This document shows, one piece after another, positions 10,218 through 19,025 of a stretch of 64,000 bases of DNA. Below the pieces are notes generated by a model that saw nothing but the letters and a program-made list of their open reading frames with translations, was not told where the DNA came from and searched no databases. The first letter of the stretch is position 1. The number at the start of each line of letters is the position of its first letter. This stretch comes from Rhynchopus sp. YZ270_cl-10 (lineage: Eukaryota > Euglenozoa > Diplonemea > Diplonemida > Diplonemidae): positions 620,001 to 684,000 of the forward strand of contig OZ037864.1 of the NCBI GenBank assembly GCA_964035575.1. The letters run 5' to 3'. The translations under genes and the position numbers were made by a program.

Positions 10218-10529
10218 CAGTACAGTACAGTACAGTACAGTACAGTACAGTACAGTACAGTACAGTACAGTACAGTACAGTACAGTACAGTACAGTACAG
10301 TACAGTACAGTACAGTACAGTACAGTACAGTACAGTACAGTACAGTACAGTACAGTACAGTACAGTACAGTACAGTACAGTACAGTACAGTACAGTACAG
10401 TACAGTACAGTACAGTACAGTACAGTACAGTACAGTACAGTACAGTACAGTACAGTACAGTACAGTACAGTACAGTACAGTACAGTACAGTACAGTACAG
10501 TACAGTACAGTACAGTACAGTACAGTACT
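10218..10529. repeat. (CAGTA)n satellite, 5-bp unit, about 62 copies
   Basis: 312 bp of pure repeat, separated from the 9-bp satellite by only nine bases (GGATTGGG-like). Same unit as 572-922. Confidence 0.98.
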
Positions 10530-11079
10530 GCAAACCCAAAAAAAATCACAAAACCTGCACTAGCGGTTCACATAAATTCACAAAAGTTCACAACAGCTGC
10601 ATAACACATTCACATTCATTCACAAAAAATCCCACACATGGTGTATCACGTGTGTTTTCGCCTCGTTGTGAATTTTTGTGAATGGCTGGTGAATAATCTT
10701 GAAAAAAAAGTCCCCAGATCACCCCACACTCCCCCTTTAACTGCAAAAGGTAACGACAAGCAAGATTGCATTAAACTTTATTGAGTATCTAGCCTTACTA
10801 TCTTGTGTGGAGAGGAGGGGGGAGGAGAAGGGAGGGACAGAAAAGATATGGCAAAAAATATGGCACTTTTTTTAGATAGGTTTAGAGTACAAGACAAATA
10901 CATTTTGTTTTTTGGAGGAGTAAAAAAACCCCCCTCCGCCCAGGGTTGAAAATCCCGGGCTTCCCCAGCTAGCAAAATTAATTCGAAGCCCGGGTTTGTA
11001 CCCGGGCAGGGTTCTATACAGGTCCGGTCACTCGGTCGGTCTGACCGAGTCAGACGTTGACTCGGTCCAGTGGTCGCGC
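10530..11079. other. Spacer with palindromic CCCGGG / GACTCGGTC motifs
   Basis: AATTCACAAAA-type short repeats lie at 10,570-10,640. At 10,940-11,065 there are several AAGCCCGGG/CCCGGGCA motifs and ACTCGGTC / GACCGAGT palindromes. Related CCCGGGCAGGGTTCTATAC sequence occurs inverted near 14,190-14,215. No gene. Confidence 0.5.
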
Positions 11080-11712
11080 TAATTATGGGAAAAAATGGGG
11101 AAAAAATGGATTTCGGGTACGGAAAAACGTTCCTTGAAAAGGTTAGCTGGGGAGGCCCGGAAACCCCGTTTTGTGGCATTTCCGAGCCAATCCCAGCCTG
11201 TGGTGGGGTATATACGGAAAAATGGACAAAGTTTTAGTGACTTAAATTTTCGCAAAATATGAACCCATACTCGTAAACAAGGGTCATTTTCAGGAAAATT
11301 CGGAAAATTCCGAGATTTGGAAGCAATTTTTCTCCTGAAAATCAGTGGGTTTTCAGCCCCAAAACATACCGCGATTGGAATTTCCGGAATCCGTCCGCGC
11401 TGTGGTGGGGTCACTTTGCCGAAATGGCCAATTTTTTGGTTTTGGTCAAAATCCATGTGGGTAAAGAGGGCCAAGGTAAATCCCACAACCAGAATTTTCT
11501 CTCCCTGATCCTGACGTCTTGCAACACGAAAATGCGCGAAAACACCGGCATTTGCATTTCTGGAATCCGTCCGTTCTGTGGTGGGGTCAATTTGCCGAAA
11601 TGGACAAGTTCTTGGTTTTGGTCAAAACCCGTCAGTGTAAGGCAAAGGGGGCAAGTGTTTGCCTGTAGAAACTGGAAGGGAACAGGCAGCGCCGCAGGCG
11701 CACGGTAACCAA
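11080..11712. repeat. Dispersed repeat family with GTGGTGGGGTCA module, three diverged copies
   Basis: Three tandem, diverged modules each carry GGAATCCGTCCG-like sequence, then CTGTGGTGGGG, then TTGCCGAAATGG and GGTTTTGGTCAAAA (near 11,195, 11,400 and 11,575). The last ends in GCGCCGCAGGCGCACGGTA. Related copies, some inverted, lie near 17,640, 18,100, 18,490, 25,040, 25,270, 46,950 and 54,615. The age and type of the element are unclear. Confidence 0.65.
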
Positions 11713-11728
11713 CTTTTTTTATTCCCCT

Positions 11729-12807
11729 GGGAAATAAAGTATACGAAGGATTTGGCACTTTTAGCGGGATTCTTTTTAATGATAATTTCACGCAGTTTTT
11801 TTATCTCAAATTAAAACCCCGCTCATTGAACTTTATTTCACGCGTTTTTCACTTTTTTTCACTGCAATTCCTTCAGAGCGGGATTTTATTTTTGTTTTTT
11901 TCACGCTAAAACAGGGGTTTTATTTGGCGATAACTTCACGCTAAATTTTGGTACATCCTGCACCACCACCCGCCTAAAAATTGAAAATTTTGAATTTTTT
12001 TGCCCTTTTCGCATTTTTTTCTGACACATGCAACATGCCGAAGGATGTAAGACGCAAACGGTCCTCCGACAGGAGATGGACAAGCACTACAGTGGTTTTG
12101 CTGAAGGACTAGCATTGTCGACACCGTACGTCCGTGAATGGGACCGCTTTTTAAGGAATTCATTGGCAAGCCTGACGGTAAGCCCACGGAAGCCGACTTC
12201 GTTTCCTACATAGTGTATCTCCGTGACGATCTCACTATCAAGACGAAGGACACACCACCCCCTTTACTTCATTGTGAGGAAGGTGGTGGCTGGCATGATA
12301 TTCTGGGATGGGCGGGGATCTTCTGAATGTGTCTCGCTCTTGCACGACAGCCATTTCCCTACCTCCCGCTAGCACCCGAGGGGACACTGAGGTGGCGAGA
12401 GGTCGGGATGTAGCTTTGTGTACCGTTGAGGCAGCTTTCCAAACCCGACCACACGCTGCGCTACGCGCTATGCGTACACGTGGTGTGGGCTTTTTAGGCT
12501 ACATACTGTACGCGCTACACGCAAAATGCCGTTGTTGTGTGTGTAAAAACGTGGGTTGCGTGGTACTGCATGGGGTCACACGTGCACCACCCTGTGGCTC
12601 ACACATGGTTCTGCCACCCCAAAAATGCGTATCCCACCCCACATACCAGGGTATGGGCCCAATTCACCAGTTTTTTGCAGGTTCCCAGCGAGCAAAAGCT
12701 AGCGGGAGGGTAATGAGAGCTACCTGGAGGGACACATTCTCGTTAGTTATTGCACAATAAATGAGTCCCGCTAAAAGTGCCAAATCCTTTCGTATACTTT
12801 ATTTCCC
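11729..12807. mobile_element. 1.08-kb TIR element carrying recombinase-like fragment
   Basis: The left terminal inverted repeat, 11,729-11,769, begins GGGAAATAAAGTATACGA and ends TTTTAGCGGGA. Its inverted partner is 12,766-12,807. They match over 41/42 nt with a single one-base indel. The interior holds the frameshifted gene at 12,028-12,326. Inside the left end are several TTTCACGC and CGCTAAA motifs. The flanks do not show an obvious target duplication. The link between the TIRs and the gene is positional. Confidence 0.75.
12028..12326 (+). pseudogene. Frameshifted tyrosine-recombinase-like N-terminal domain (copy C)
   Basis: Frame 1 starts at ATG 12028 and reads MDKHYSGFAEGLALSTPYVR then EWDRF. 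At a run of five T (about 12,147) homology moves to the frame that contains LFKEFIGKPDGKPTEADF and then VSYIVYLRDDL, ending in TGA near 12,326. The combined pattern, Y....WD.F then T..DF..Y..YLR, is that of the helical core-binding domain of tyrosine recombinases. No catalytic R-H-R-Y domain follows. The frameshift could be real decay or a homopolymer sequencing error. The gene lies wholly inside the 11,729-12,807 TIR element, so it may be the remnant of the element's own recombinase. Confidence 0.45.
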
Positions 12808-12823
12808 GTGAAATAAAATTACG

Positions 12824-12988
12824 TATTCACCTCCTTTTAGCGGATTATTTTGCGATACTTCACTTATTTTTTTCCCAGGCTCGTGCACTCAATTTGCCTC
12901 GCTTCGCTCGGCAAATTAAGTAGCCCTCGCCTGGGAAAAAAATGCGTGAAGTTATCGCAAAATAAAACCCCGCTAAAAGGAGGTGAAT
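12824..12988. repeat. 165-bp foldback with nested TCGCTTCGCTC hairpin
   Basis: The left arm, 12,824-12,880 (TATTCACCTCCTTTTAGCGG to TTTTCCCAGGC), pairs with the right arm, 12,929-12,988. The spacer contains AATTTGCC and GGCAAATT flanking TCGCTTCGCTC (12,891-12,917). It begins 16 bp after the right TIR of the 1.08-kb element, and both share CTTTTAGCGG at their inner ends. Confidence 0.88.
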
Positions 12989-13583
12989 AAATAGTTATTT
13001 TTTTTCTCTTTTCTTTTTTCTCCTCTTTCTTTTGACTTTCCGAGCCAATTGCGTTCCACGGCGGGGTCACATGTATATGCAAGTCCACTATGTGGTGGTC
13101 TTACTCAACAATATTAGAACTTCTGGTTTCTTAATGAAATCCCCGTACTGCAAAAAAAAAAACGTTCCTACCAAAACCCCCAAAAATCCCGGGATGAGGG
13201 ATGGACTTTAGCGCGAGCCCTGGACTCGGTCAGCCGTTTTTTTTTTTTTTTTGATAAATTGATAAATTGATGACGTGTAGACACCTCGCTTTTTTCTCGT
13301 GTGAACTCCACGCTGCCTTTCCTCGCCTATCTCTCGTTTCGTGGATACCGCTACTACGTCCTACTCCCGCCTCCACTCGTCAGGTAACGAACGGGGATCA
13401 TTGGATGCCCAGGGTAATTAGGCCCGGGTGAGATAGGTTTGGTCAGGCATTATCATTATATTTTTTTTTATAAATCTCAGATTTTTTTTCCAAATCTTGG
13501 GGTGGAAATTTTGGTACCTCACACGAGCCTCTGAGAGTGACCAGAAATGGCCTCATGAACAAAGTGACCCGTCACAGCCAAAA
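12989..13583. other. Spacer, repeat scraps
   Basis: It contains a GTGACCCCGCCGTGG-like repeat module (inverted, about 13,035-13,075), homopolymers near 13,005 and 13,230, and short GATAAATT repeats. No gene. Confidence 0.5.
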
Positions 13584-14723
13584 CGCGACTCAATTGGTCA
13601 AACGCCGAAGGAAAAGGAAGCATGCAGCATGGCGAAATAATAAAAGTAGCGTACCGTGCGCCTGCGGCGCAAGATTGCAACCCACCCTTCCCATGATATA
13701 CTTTTGCAGTAAAAATGTGCAATTTTAAGCGCAATTTTTAGAAATGGTGCGTACCGTGGCTTCGCCAGAAACTTTCGTTTTAGAAAAACAGGGGAGTAAA
13801 ATTACGGAAGCTGACCACAATTACCAGCGACAGTGCCGTTTTGTGTCAACTTTTTTTTAGAAATGTTGCGTACCGTGGCTTCGCTTTGGGTGCCGTGACC
13901 GCCCTTTCTTTGTTTTAAATGTACTGAGGCTACAGACAATTCGTGTACCACTTGTGCCTGGTGCACGAATTGCTTCAATGAAGTGCCGAACTCCGCAGTT
14001 GGATAACCGAGGAATTCTCACATTCCGCCGGAGGCCCCCAACGTGAGCTGGGTTGGGGACCCGGGCTCGACCGAGTTTCAGCGAAAAACCCCAAAACCTA
14101 AAAAATTCCCTGTGGAGGGGGGAAATTTTTTTTTTGGGCTGACCGAGTCAAACCGATTCTGACCGAGCCAGCCCCTCGTGGGCGGAATGCTGTATAGAAC
14201 CCTGCCCGGGCTTGGTTTTTTTGTGAAAATAATTAAAATACTGGTGTAAAAAAATTTTCTGCAAACCAGGGTTCAAAAGAGAATTCCGCCCACGAGGGGC
14301 TGGCTCGGTCAGCCCAAAAAAATAATTTCCCCCTCCGCAGGGGAATTATTGGTTTTGGGGGTTTTCGCTGAAACTCGGTCGAGCCGGGTCCCCAACCCAG
14401 CTCAAGTTGCCTCCGGCGGAATATGAAAATTCCTCGGTTATCTAATTCAGCACTTCATTGATAGCAATTCGTGCACCAGGCGCGAATTGTCAGTAGCCAC
14501 AGTACATTTATAACAAAGAAAGGGCGGTCATGGCACCCAAAGCGAAGCCACGGTACGCACCATTTCAAAAAATTGAGCTTAAAATTGCACATTTTTACAG
14601 CCAAATTATGTCATGGGAAGGGTGGGTTGCAATCTTGCGCCGCAGGCGCACGGTACGCTACTTTTATTATTTCGCCATGATGCATGCTTCCTTTTCCTTC
14701 GGCGTTTGACCAATTAAGTCGCG
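13584..14723. repeat. 1.14-kb imperfect palindrome (foldback element)
   Basis: Left (from 13,584, CGCGACTCAATTGGTCAAAC) and right (ending 14,723) arms are inverted copies. Each includes GCGCCTGCGGCGC, the CGTACCGTGGCTTCGC motif, CCGCCGGAGGC and GGGGACCCGGGC segments. They meet around 14,190-14,290, which has a CCCACGAGGGGCTGGCTCGG pair. The left arm carries an extra 125 bp with a second GTACCGTGGCTTCGC. Partial copies occur at 18,850-19,025, 29,555-29,695, 31,750-32,130 and 54,140-54,450. No transposase frame is visible. Confidence 0.88.
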
Positions 14724-15126
14724 CTCTGGGTGTGGGTAACCCTTGAGTATAGACGTGTGTGTGTTTCTTTACTGATTTTGTTGTTTTCTGTCAACAGAGC
14801 TTCGTTTCGGCGACTGACTACCCCGGGCTGCACCCTGAGGCTACACCCCCCGGAGTGGGGTGGGGCAGCCCACCCCAGAAAAGTTAAAACCCGGGGAAAA
14901 CCCAGGCTTAAGCCCGGGTAAACCCGGCCTTTGAACCCGGGCTTGCTCTGCGCAAAATTAATTAAGACCGGGTTTTCCCGGGCTTACTGCCCAAGATTTT
15001 CACCGCTGCCTCCGCCTCAATTCTTTTTTTGGAAGAAAAATGAATTGATTTTTCATTTTATTTTGAAAATCATTTTGAAATGGTTTCTGCTTCTGTGCTG
15101 CGATGGGAGCCTGATTTTTTTCGAAA
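14724..15126. other. Spacer with CCCGGG palindromes
   Basis: The stretch 14,885-14,990 carries repeated ACCCGGG and CCCGGGT/CTT motifs, related to 10,940-11,000. The remainder, downstream of the membrane-protein gene, is A/T-rich and probably its 3' UTR. Confidence 0.45.
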
Positions 15127-16716
15127 CTATTTTGTGTTTGAACGAGATGACCGTCTTTTAGCACTTGACTGCGAATGCGACCTTTTTGACCGCTTCGAAC
15201 TGGACCTCGAATGCTGTTTCGAACTGCCACGGGAGTGTTTTGAGTCGGACCTCTTTCTCCGCTTCCTCTTCTTCCCCGATGTTGAGAGGTCTATTTTCAC
15301 CAACTCTGCGGGCTTCTTTAGGGATGCGGGGATCTTCTTGTTTCTCTTATTCACACGCCCCCTCATCGAATCGCTGTCACCTGCAGACGAGATCTCATCC
15401 AACTCCAACTCCCCTGGAGGCCTAGCCACCCGCACCACTGGCGGCTCCTGCGACGGCTGTGCTGACATATCTAACGCATCATCTTCCCCTGCCGCAAAGA
15501 GCACCGCATCATCTGTGTCCAACGTCGCAGACACACCAAACTGCAGATCACTGGCTTTATCAATCTTTATATCAAGATACCTCGCCTCGCTTAATGGAGC
15601 GAGAACCAGCGGTGGGGTTTCCGGACGTTCTTTGGGCGGCATAACAAACGACCCCGTCGGAGACAACAACAACCTACTCCGTGTCCGCTCCTTCTCACGC
15701 CGCTGTTCGTTCAGTTCTGTCGCACGCTCTCCTCTTTCATGCTGAATGCGCTGCACCAACGTTCTCTGCTGTGTAGATGGTACCGGAACCGGACGGTGAC
15801 GTTGTTTGATGATTTTCATGACCGACGGAATCTGCCAGAAATTAAGTTTTCTCAACTGACTCACATATCCTGCAGAAGGGGCTGCCACAGATCCTGCCAA
15901 GGCTAACACCGCCAACACATCTGGTGTAAGCCATGATTCTGCTTCGATGTTGAGTTCTGACATATTCGTCTGCTCCGACTCTGTCTCAATACTTTGACGA
16001 ACCTGTTGAAAGGTCATCCGTCTTCGAGCGAACATCGCCTTTTTACGTTGTCTTTCCAATCGATTCTGTTCGGACCGCTCTTTATTCGCAGCCGACGTAT
16101 GCGGTAACATTGCGGGCGCTGCAGACACCACTGCGGTGAACACTGGCAACACCAAAACCAACATTATATTCGCTGTGGACCACCCAAATCGAAACTGCAC
16201 CTCCATATTAGGCGCAGGTGGTGAACAACTGATGTCAACCGGGTCATGGAACAACGCAACATCGAAGGCCACTACAACCACCGCCATCAGCGACACCACC
16301 GCCAGCAGGACATGATATCCATGATACTGCGGGGTATCAGGAAACAGCACCAGAAGCAAGGCACGCAGCAAAATGCAGGCCACCTGCAAACCCCCCATCG
16401 CTATCGTAGGGGGCAGGCTTCCTATTACATTGTACTCCGGGTCCGCACAGTCAGAGGTGAAAGCAGACAGGCAAGCATCAATATCGACATCATCCGTGCA
16501 GTTCTTCGTCCAAACATCGTCGTCACCCAACCCCCCCAACATGAGACGTACAAAGACAACACAAAGACACACAACATGCAGCGCAAACGTCACCCACACA
16601 CAAATATAATTGACCCGCACCTCCTTTAAGTCAATCTCTTCGTAAGGATCAGGGTCGGGCACTGCACGGTGCACACCCACATTCTCCTCATCTCTCCCGT
16701 CGGTGTCCACATCCAT
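15127..16716 (-). CDS. Four-helix membrane protein with long basic Ser/Arg/Lys tail
   Basis: 529 residues from ATG 16716 (MDVDTDGRDEEN). The open frame runs 42 codons further upstream through noncoding-looking sequence, so this start is preferred. Four hydrophobic segments lie at about 36-60, 103-126, 133-157 and 178-203. The loop after helix 1 has Cys73, Cys82 and Cys90, suggesting a disulphide-bearing extracytoplasmic loop. The roughly 325-residue tail is hydrophilic, with coiled-coil-like RQRKKAMFARRR at about 226-237. It ends in a run rich in KR, RS and SK that resembles an SR-type or nuclear-localising tail. I do not recognise the family. A tetraspan-like membrane anchor with a cytosolic tail is all the sequence supports. 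Confidence 0.75.
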   Translation of the reverse strand: MDVDTDGRDEENVGVHRAVPDPDPYEEIDLKEVRVNYICVWVTFALHVVCLCVVFVRLMLGGLGDDDVWTKNCTDDVDIDACLSAFTSDCADPEYNVIGSLPPTIAMGGLQVACILLRALLLVLFPDTPQYHGYHVLLAVVSLMAVVVVAFDVALFHDPVDISCSPPAPNMEVQFRFGWSTANIMLVLVLPVFTAVVSAAPAMLPHTSAANKERSEQNRLERQRKKAMFARRRMTFQQVRQSIETESEQTNMSELNIEAESWLTPDVLAVLALAGSVAAPSAGYVSQLRKLNFWQIPSVMKIIKQRHRPVPVPSTQQRTLVQRIQHERGERATELNEQRREKERTRSRLLLSPTGSFVMPPKERPETPPLVLAPLSEARYLDIKIDKASDLQFGVSATLDTDDAVLFAAGEDDALDMSAQPSQEPPVVRVARPPGELELDEISSAGDSDSMRGRVNKRNKKIPASLKKPAELVKIDLSTSGKKRKRRKRSDSKHSRGSSKQHSRSSSKRSKRSHSQSSAKRRSSRSNTK

Positions 16717-16799
16717 AGGTAGATGGCATATGCAACCAAACTGACTGTGTAAAAAATCTGGTAAAAATGAGAGAATTGGTGTAGGGGAGGGATTAATGG

Positions 16800-16896
16800 T
16801 GATGGGAGCCCATTGGAATACGCAAAATACATCACAATACACGTATATTGTGATGTATTTTTGATGTATTTTGCGTATTCCAATGGGCTCCCATCA
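16800..16896. repeat. Perfect 35-bp inverted repeat upstream of membrane-protein gene
   Basis: 16,800-16,834 (TGATGGGAGCCCATTGGAAT and on) is exactly complementary to 16,862-16,896. The spacer extends the stem with a second CACAATA..TATTGTG palindrome. It lies 84 bp upstream of the start at 16716. It may be a cruciform regulatory site or a small MITE. Confidence 0.95.
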
Positions 16897-17571
16897 CAAT
16901 GCTGCCACCATTAGGAGGGGTCTGTACATCATAGAAGAGGAGGAAAAGGAGGAGGAGGAGGGGGTCTTTGTGTTAGAGAGGAAGAAGAGAGATTCTGTAA
17001 TCGTAATAAATGTTCGACCGTAAAAAAATCGAATTTCCAGAAAAAAATCCTGAAAAGGTCGAAGTAGTTGCGGTCGACAACTTTTCCGATTATGGTAAAA
17101 GAAATTGGTGGTTGAAAAGTATGAAAATGCATCTGTAGAGATGCAGGTACCGGGTCTTCGAAGAGAAAAAAGATCGGGTCTTTTGTTTGTGCGCTCAAAG
17201 CCGGGAAAACAAAAAGATGAAAAAATGTGTTAAACTGAAGTACGGTTGTTGTGGTTAATTGAGTACCCAAAGAAAACAAGCAAGCTTTTGTTTTTTTTTT
17301 TCAATCCGTTTTGTTTGCCCTGCAGCGCTGCCTCCAATCTTTTTAGAATTGACAACAAGTTGTTTTATCAAAAAAGGGAAATAAATTAAAGAAGGCGAGG
17401 TTTTGAAGTCGCAAAAGACAGGGCCTTCAACCATCGACAAAGCCTGTCCACAGTTTTGTCGAAGTAAAAAAAAAAAAAAAAAAAAAGACCTCCCCGAGCC
17501 AGGCTTTGCGCTAACTTCTGTCCTTTGTCCCGGGATTTTTGGATATTTTTGTGGTGCGTTTTTTTTTTGCA
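16897..17571. other. Spacer, no gene seen
   Basis: GGA-repeat purine stretch at 16,935-16,985; the rest is A/T-rich with homopolymers near 17,290 and 17,465. No supported gene. Confidence 0.45.
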
Positions 17572-18375
17572 AACCGGGGTTTCCTTAAGAAAACCAGAGA
17601 ATCTCATATTTCATAGTAAGGGTACTTTAGAGTGTTTTCACACACACATGTGACCCCACCGTGGAGAGCAATCGTCTCGCGCGATCAAAAGAAAGCAGAA
17701 AAAAGGGAAAAGAAAAAAAAGAAAAAAGTTGGGTACCGTGCGCCTGCGGCGCTACCTGTTCCTACCCTCCTTTATGTTTAAACATGATATACTTATGTAC
17801 AGTTCATTTTATTTTGAGTACGACTCCACATCCCCCCTGAGGATGATCTCCCCTCCCTCACGGATAAAGATTGATTAGGACGCCATGGGGCACACCCCCT
17901 CCGAGGCCATAACCGTCCTGGGTTTTCTCACTCTTCTCTGTGGTCACTGAAACCCCACCGCCATCACTACGTTACCGATAGCTTCTTCAGTACGTTGGGT
18001 TTTCAGACCTGAAAATAACCCTTGTTTACGAGTATGGGCTCATGTTTTGTCAAATTTTAAGTCGCTGCATTTTTGTCCATTTTTCCGTACATCCCCCACC
18101 ACAATCCGGAATTGGTTCGGAAATGCAACAAAACGACCTCTTGGTGGGGAAAAGCCACAGGAAATTTATGCACTTTTTGCAAACAGGGGTTTCCTTACTA
18201 AAACCAGAGGAATCTCATCGTTCAGAGTAAGAGTACTTTAGAGTGTTTTTGCACACACATGTGACCCCACCGTGGAGAGCAATCGGCTCGTGCAATCAAA
18301 AGAAAGCAGAAAAAAGGGAAACATAAAAAGACAAAAGTTGGGTACCGTGCGCCTGCGGCGCTACCTGTTCCCAGT
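17572..18375 (+). repeat. Direct repeat pair (about 195 bp, spaced 605 bp)
   Basis: 17,572-17,770 and 18,177-18,375 share GCAAACCGGGGTTTCCTTA-like, TACTTTAGAGTGTTTT, CACATGTGACCCCACCGTGG and GTACCGTGCGCCTGCGGCGC blocks. An inverted third copy is at about 25,185-25,375 and leads directly into the 656-bp triplication. The middle (17,990-18,140) holds a GTGGTGGGG-type module. Confidence 0.75.
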
Positions 18376-18849
18376 CAAAACACCACAATTTCATCTGAAT
18401 TTGGGTTTTCAGACCTGAAAATGCCCCTTGTTTAAGAGTATGGGTTCATATTTTGTGAAAATTTAAGTCACTAAAAATTTGTCCATTTTCCCGAATATGC
18501 CCCACCACAGCGCGGGATTGGCTCGGAAATGCCACAAAACACTGTTTTTTCACCCCCTGACGCACAACTATTTGAGGTGCGTTTTTTTGGTCCCGAAACA
18601 CGTTTTTTCAGATTTTTTTCCAAAAGTTAGCGCGAAGCCTGCCCCGAGCCCGCGCGCGCTTCGCGCGCGCGGGTGCAGCAAATCACAGGGAGAAGCTCTC
18701 AGGGGGTTTATATAGGTTTTGGTCATTTTTGAAAACTGTCCCACACACGTGTATTTCAACACAAGCAGCATTGGTAGCTTTGTAGCCACTGGTGATCCAC
18801 AAGCCGTAGTGGGTATACCTGTCTTATCAGTAAGCTCAGTACATTTATA
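18376..18849. other. Repeat-derived spacer
   Basis: Another copy of the module with CCCACCACAGCGCGGGATTG (18,497-18,516) lies here, together with a CCCGCGCGCGCTTCGCGCGC palindrome near 18,648. The same block is inverted at about 24,900-25,080. No gene. Confidence 0.5.
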
Positions 18850-19025
18850 ACAACGAAAGTCCCTGGCGAAGCCACGGTACGCAACATTTCAAATATTGCG
18901 CATACCATGGCGCTTTATTTACAGCCAAACTATGTCATGGGAAGGGTGGGATGCCTGCTTGCGCCGCAGGCGCACGGTACGCTACTTTTGCCTGGCTCAC
19001 TCCTCGTTGAGTTCTACGAGCTCCG
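18850..19025 (+). repeat. Partial copy of the 1.14-kb foldback family
   Basis: Contains GCGAAGCCACGGTACGCAAC, CAGCCAAACTATGTCATGGG and GCGCCGCAGGCGCACGGTAC in the order seen in the right arm of 13,584-14,723. It ends in a segment (ACGAGCTCCGTCC) shared with 54,140-54,450. Confidence 0.8.

Noticed and set aside
572-10529. CRISPR-like array interpretation of the tandem repeats
   Set aside because: Units are contiguous with no spacers; these are satellites in a eukaryotic genome.
9304-10563. Open frames of about 400 residues at 9.3-10.5 kb
   Set aside because: Products are HSI, VYC or VYT repeats from the 9-bp satellite joined to the 5-bp satellite.
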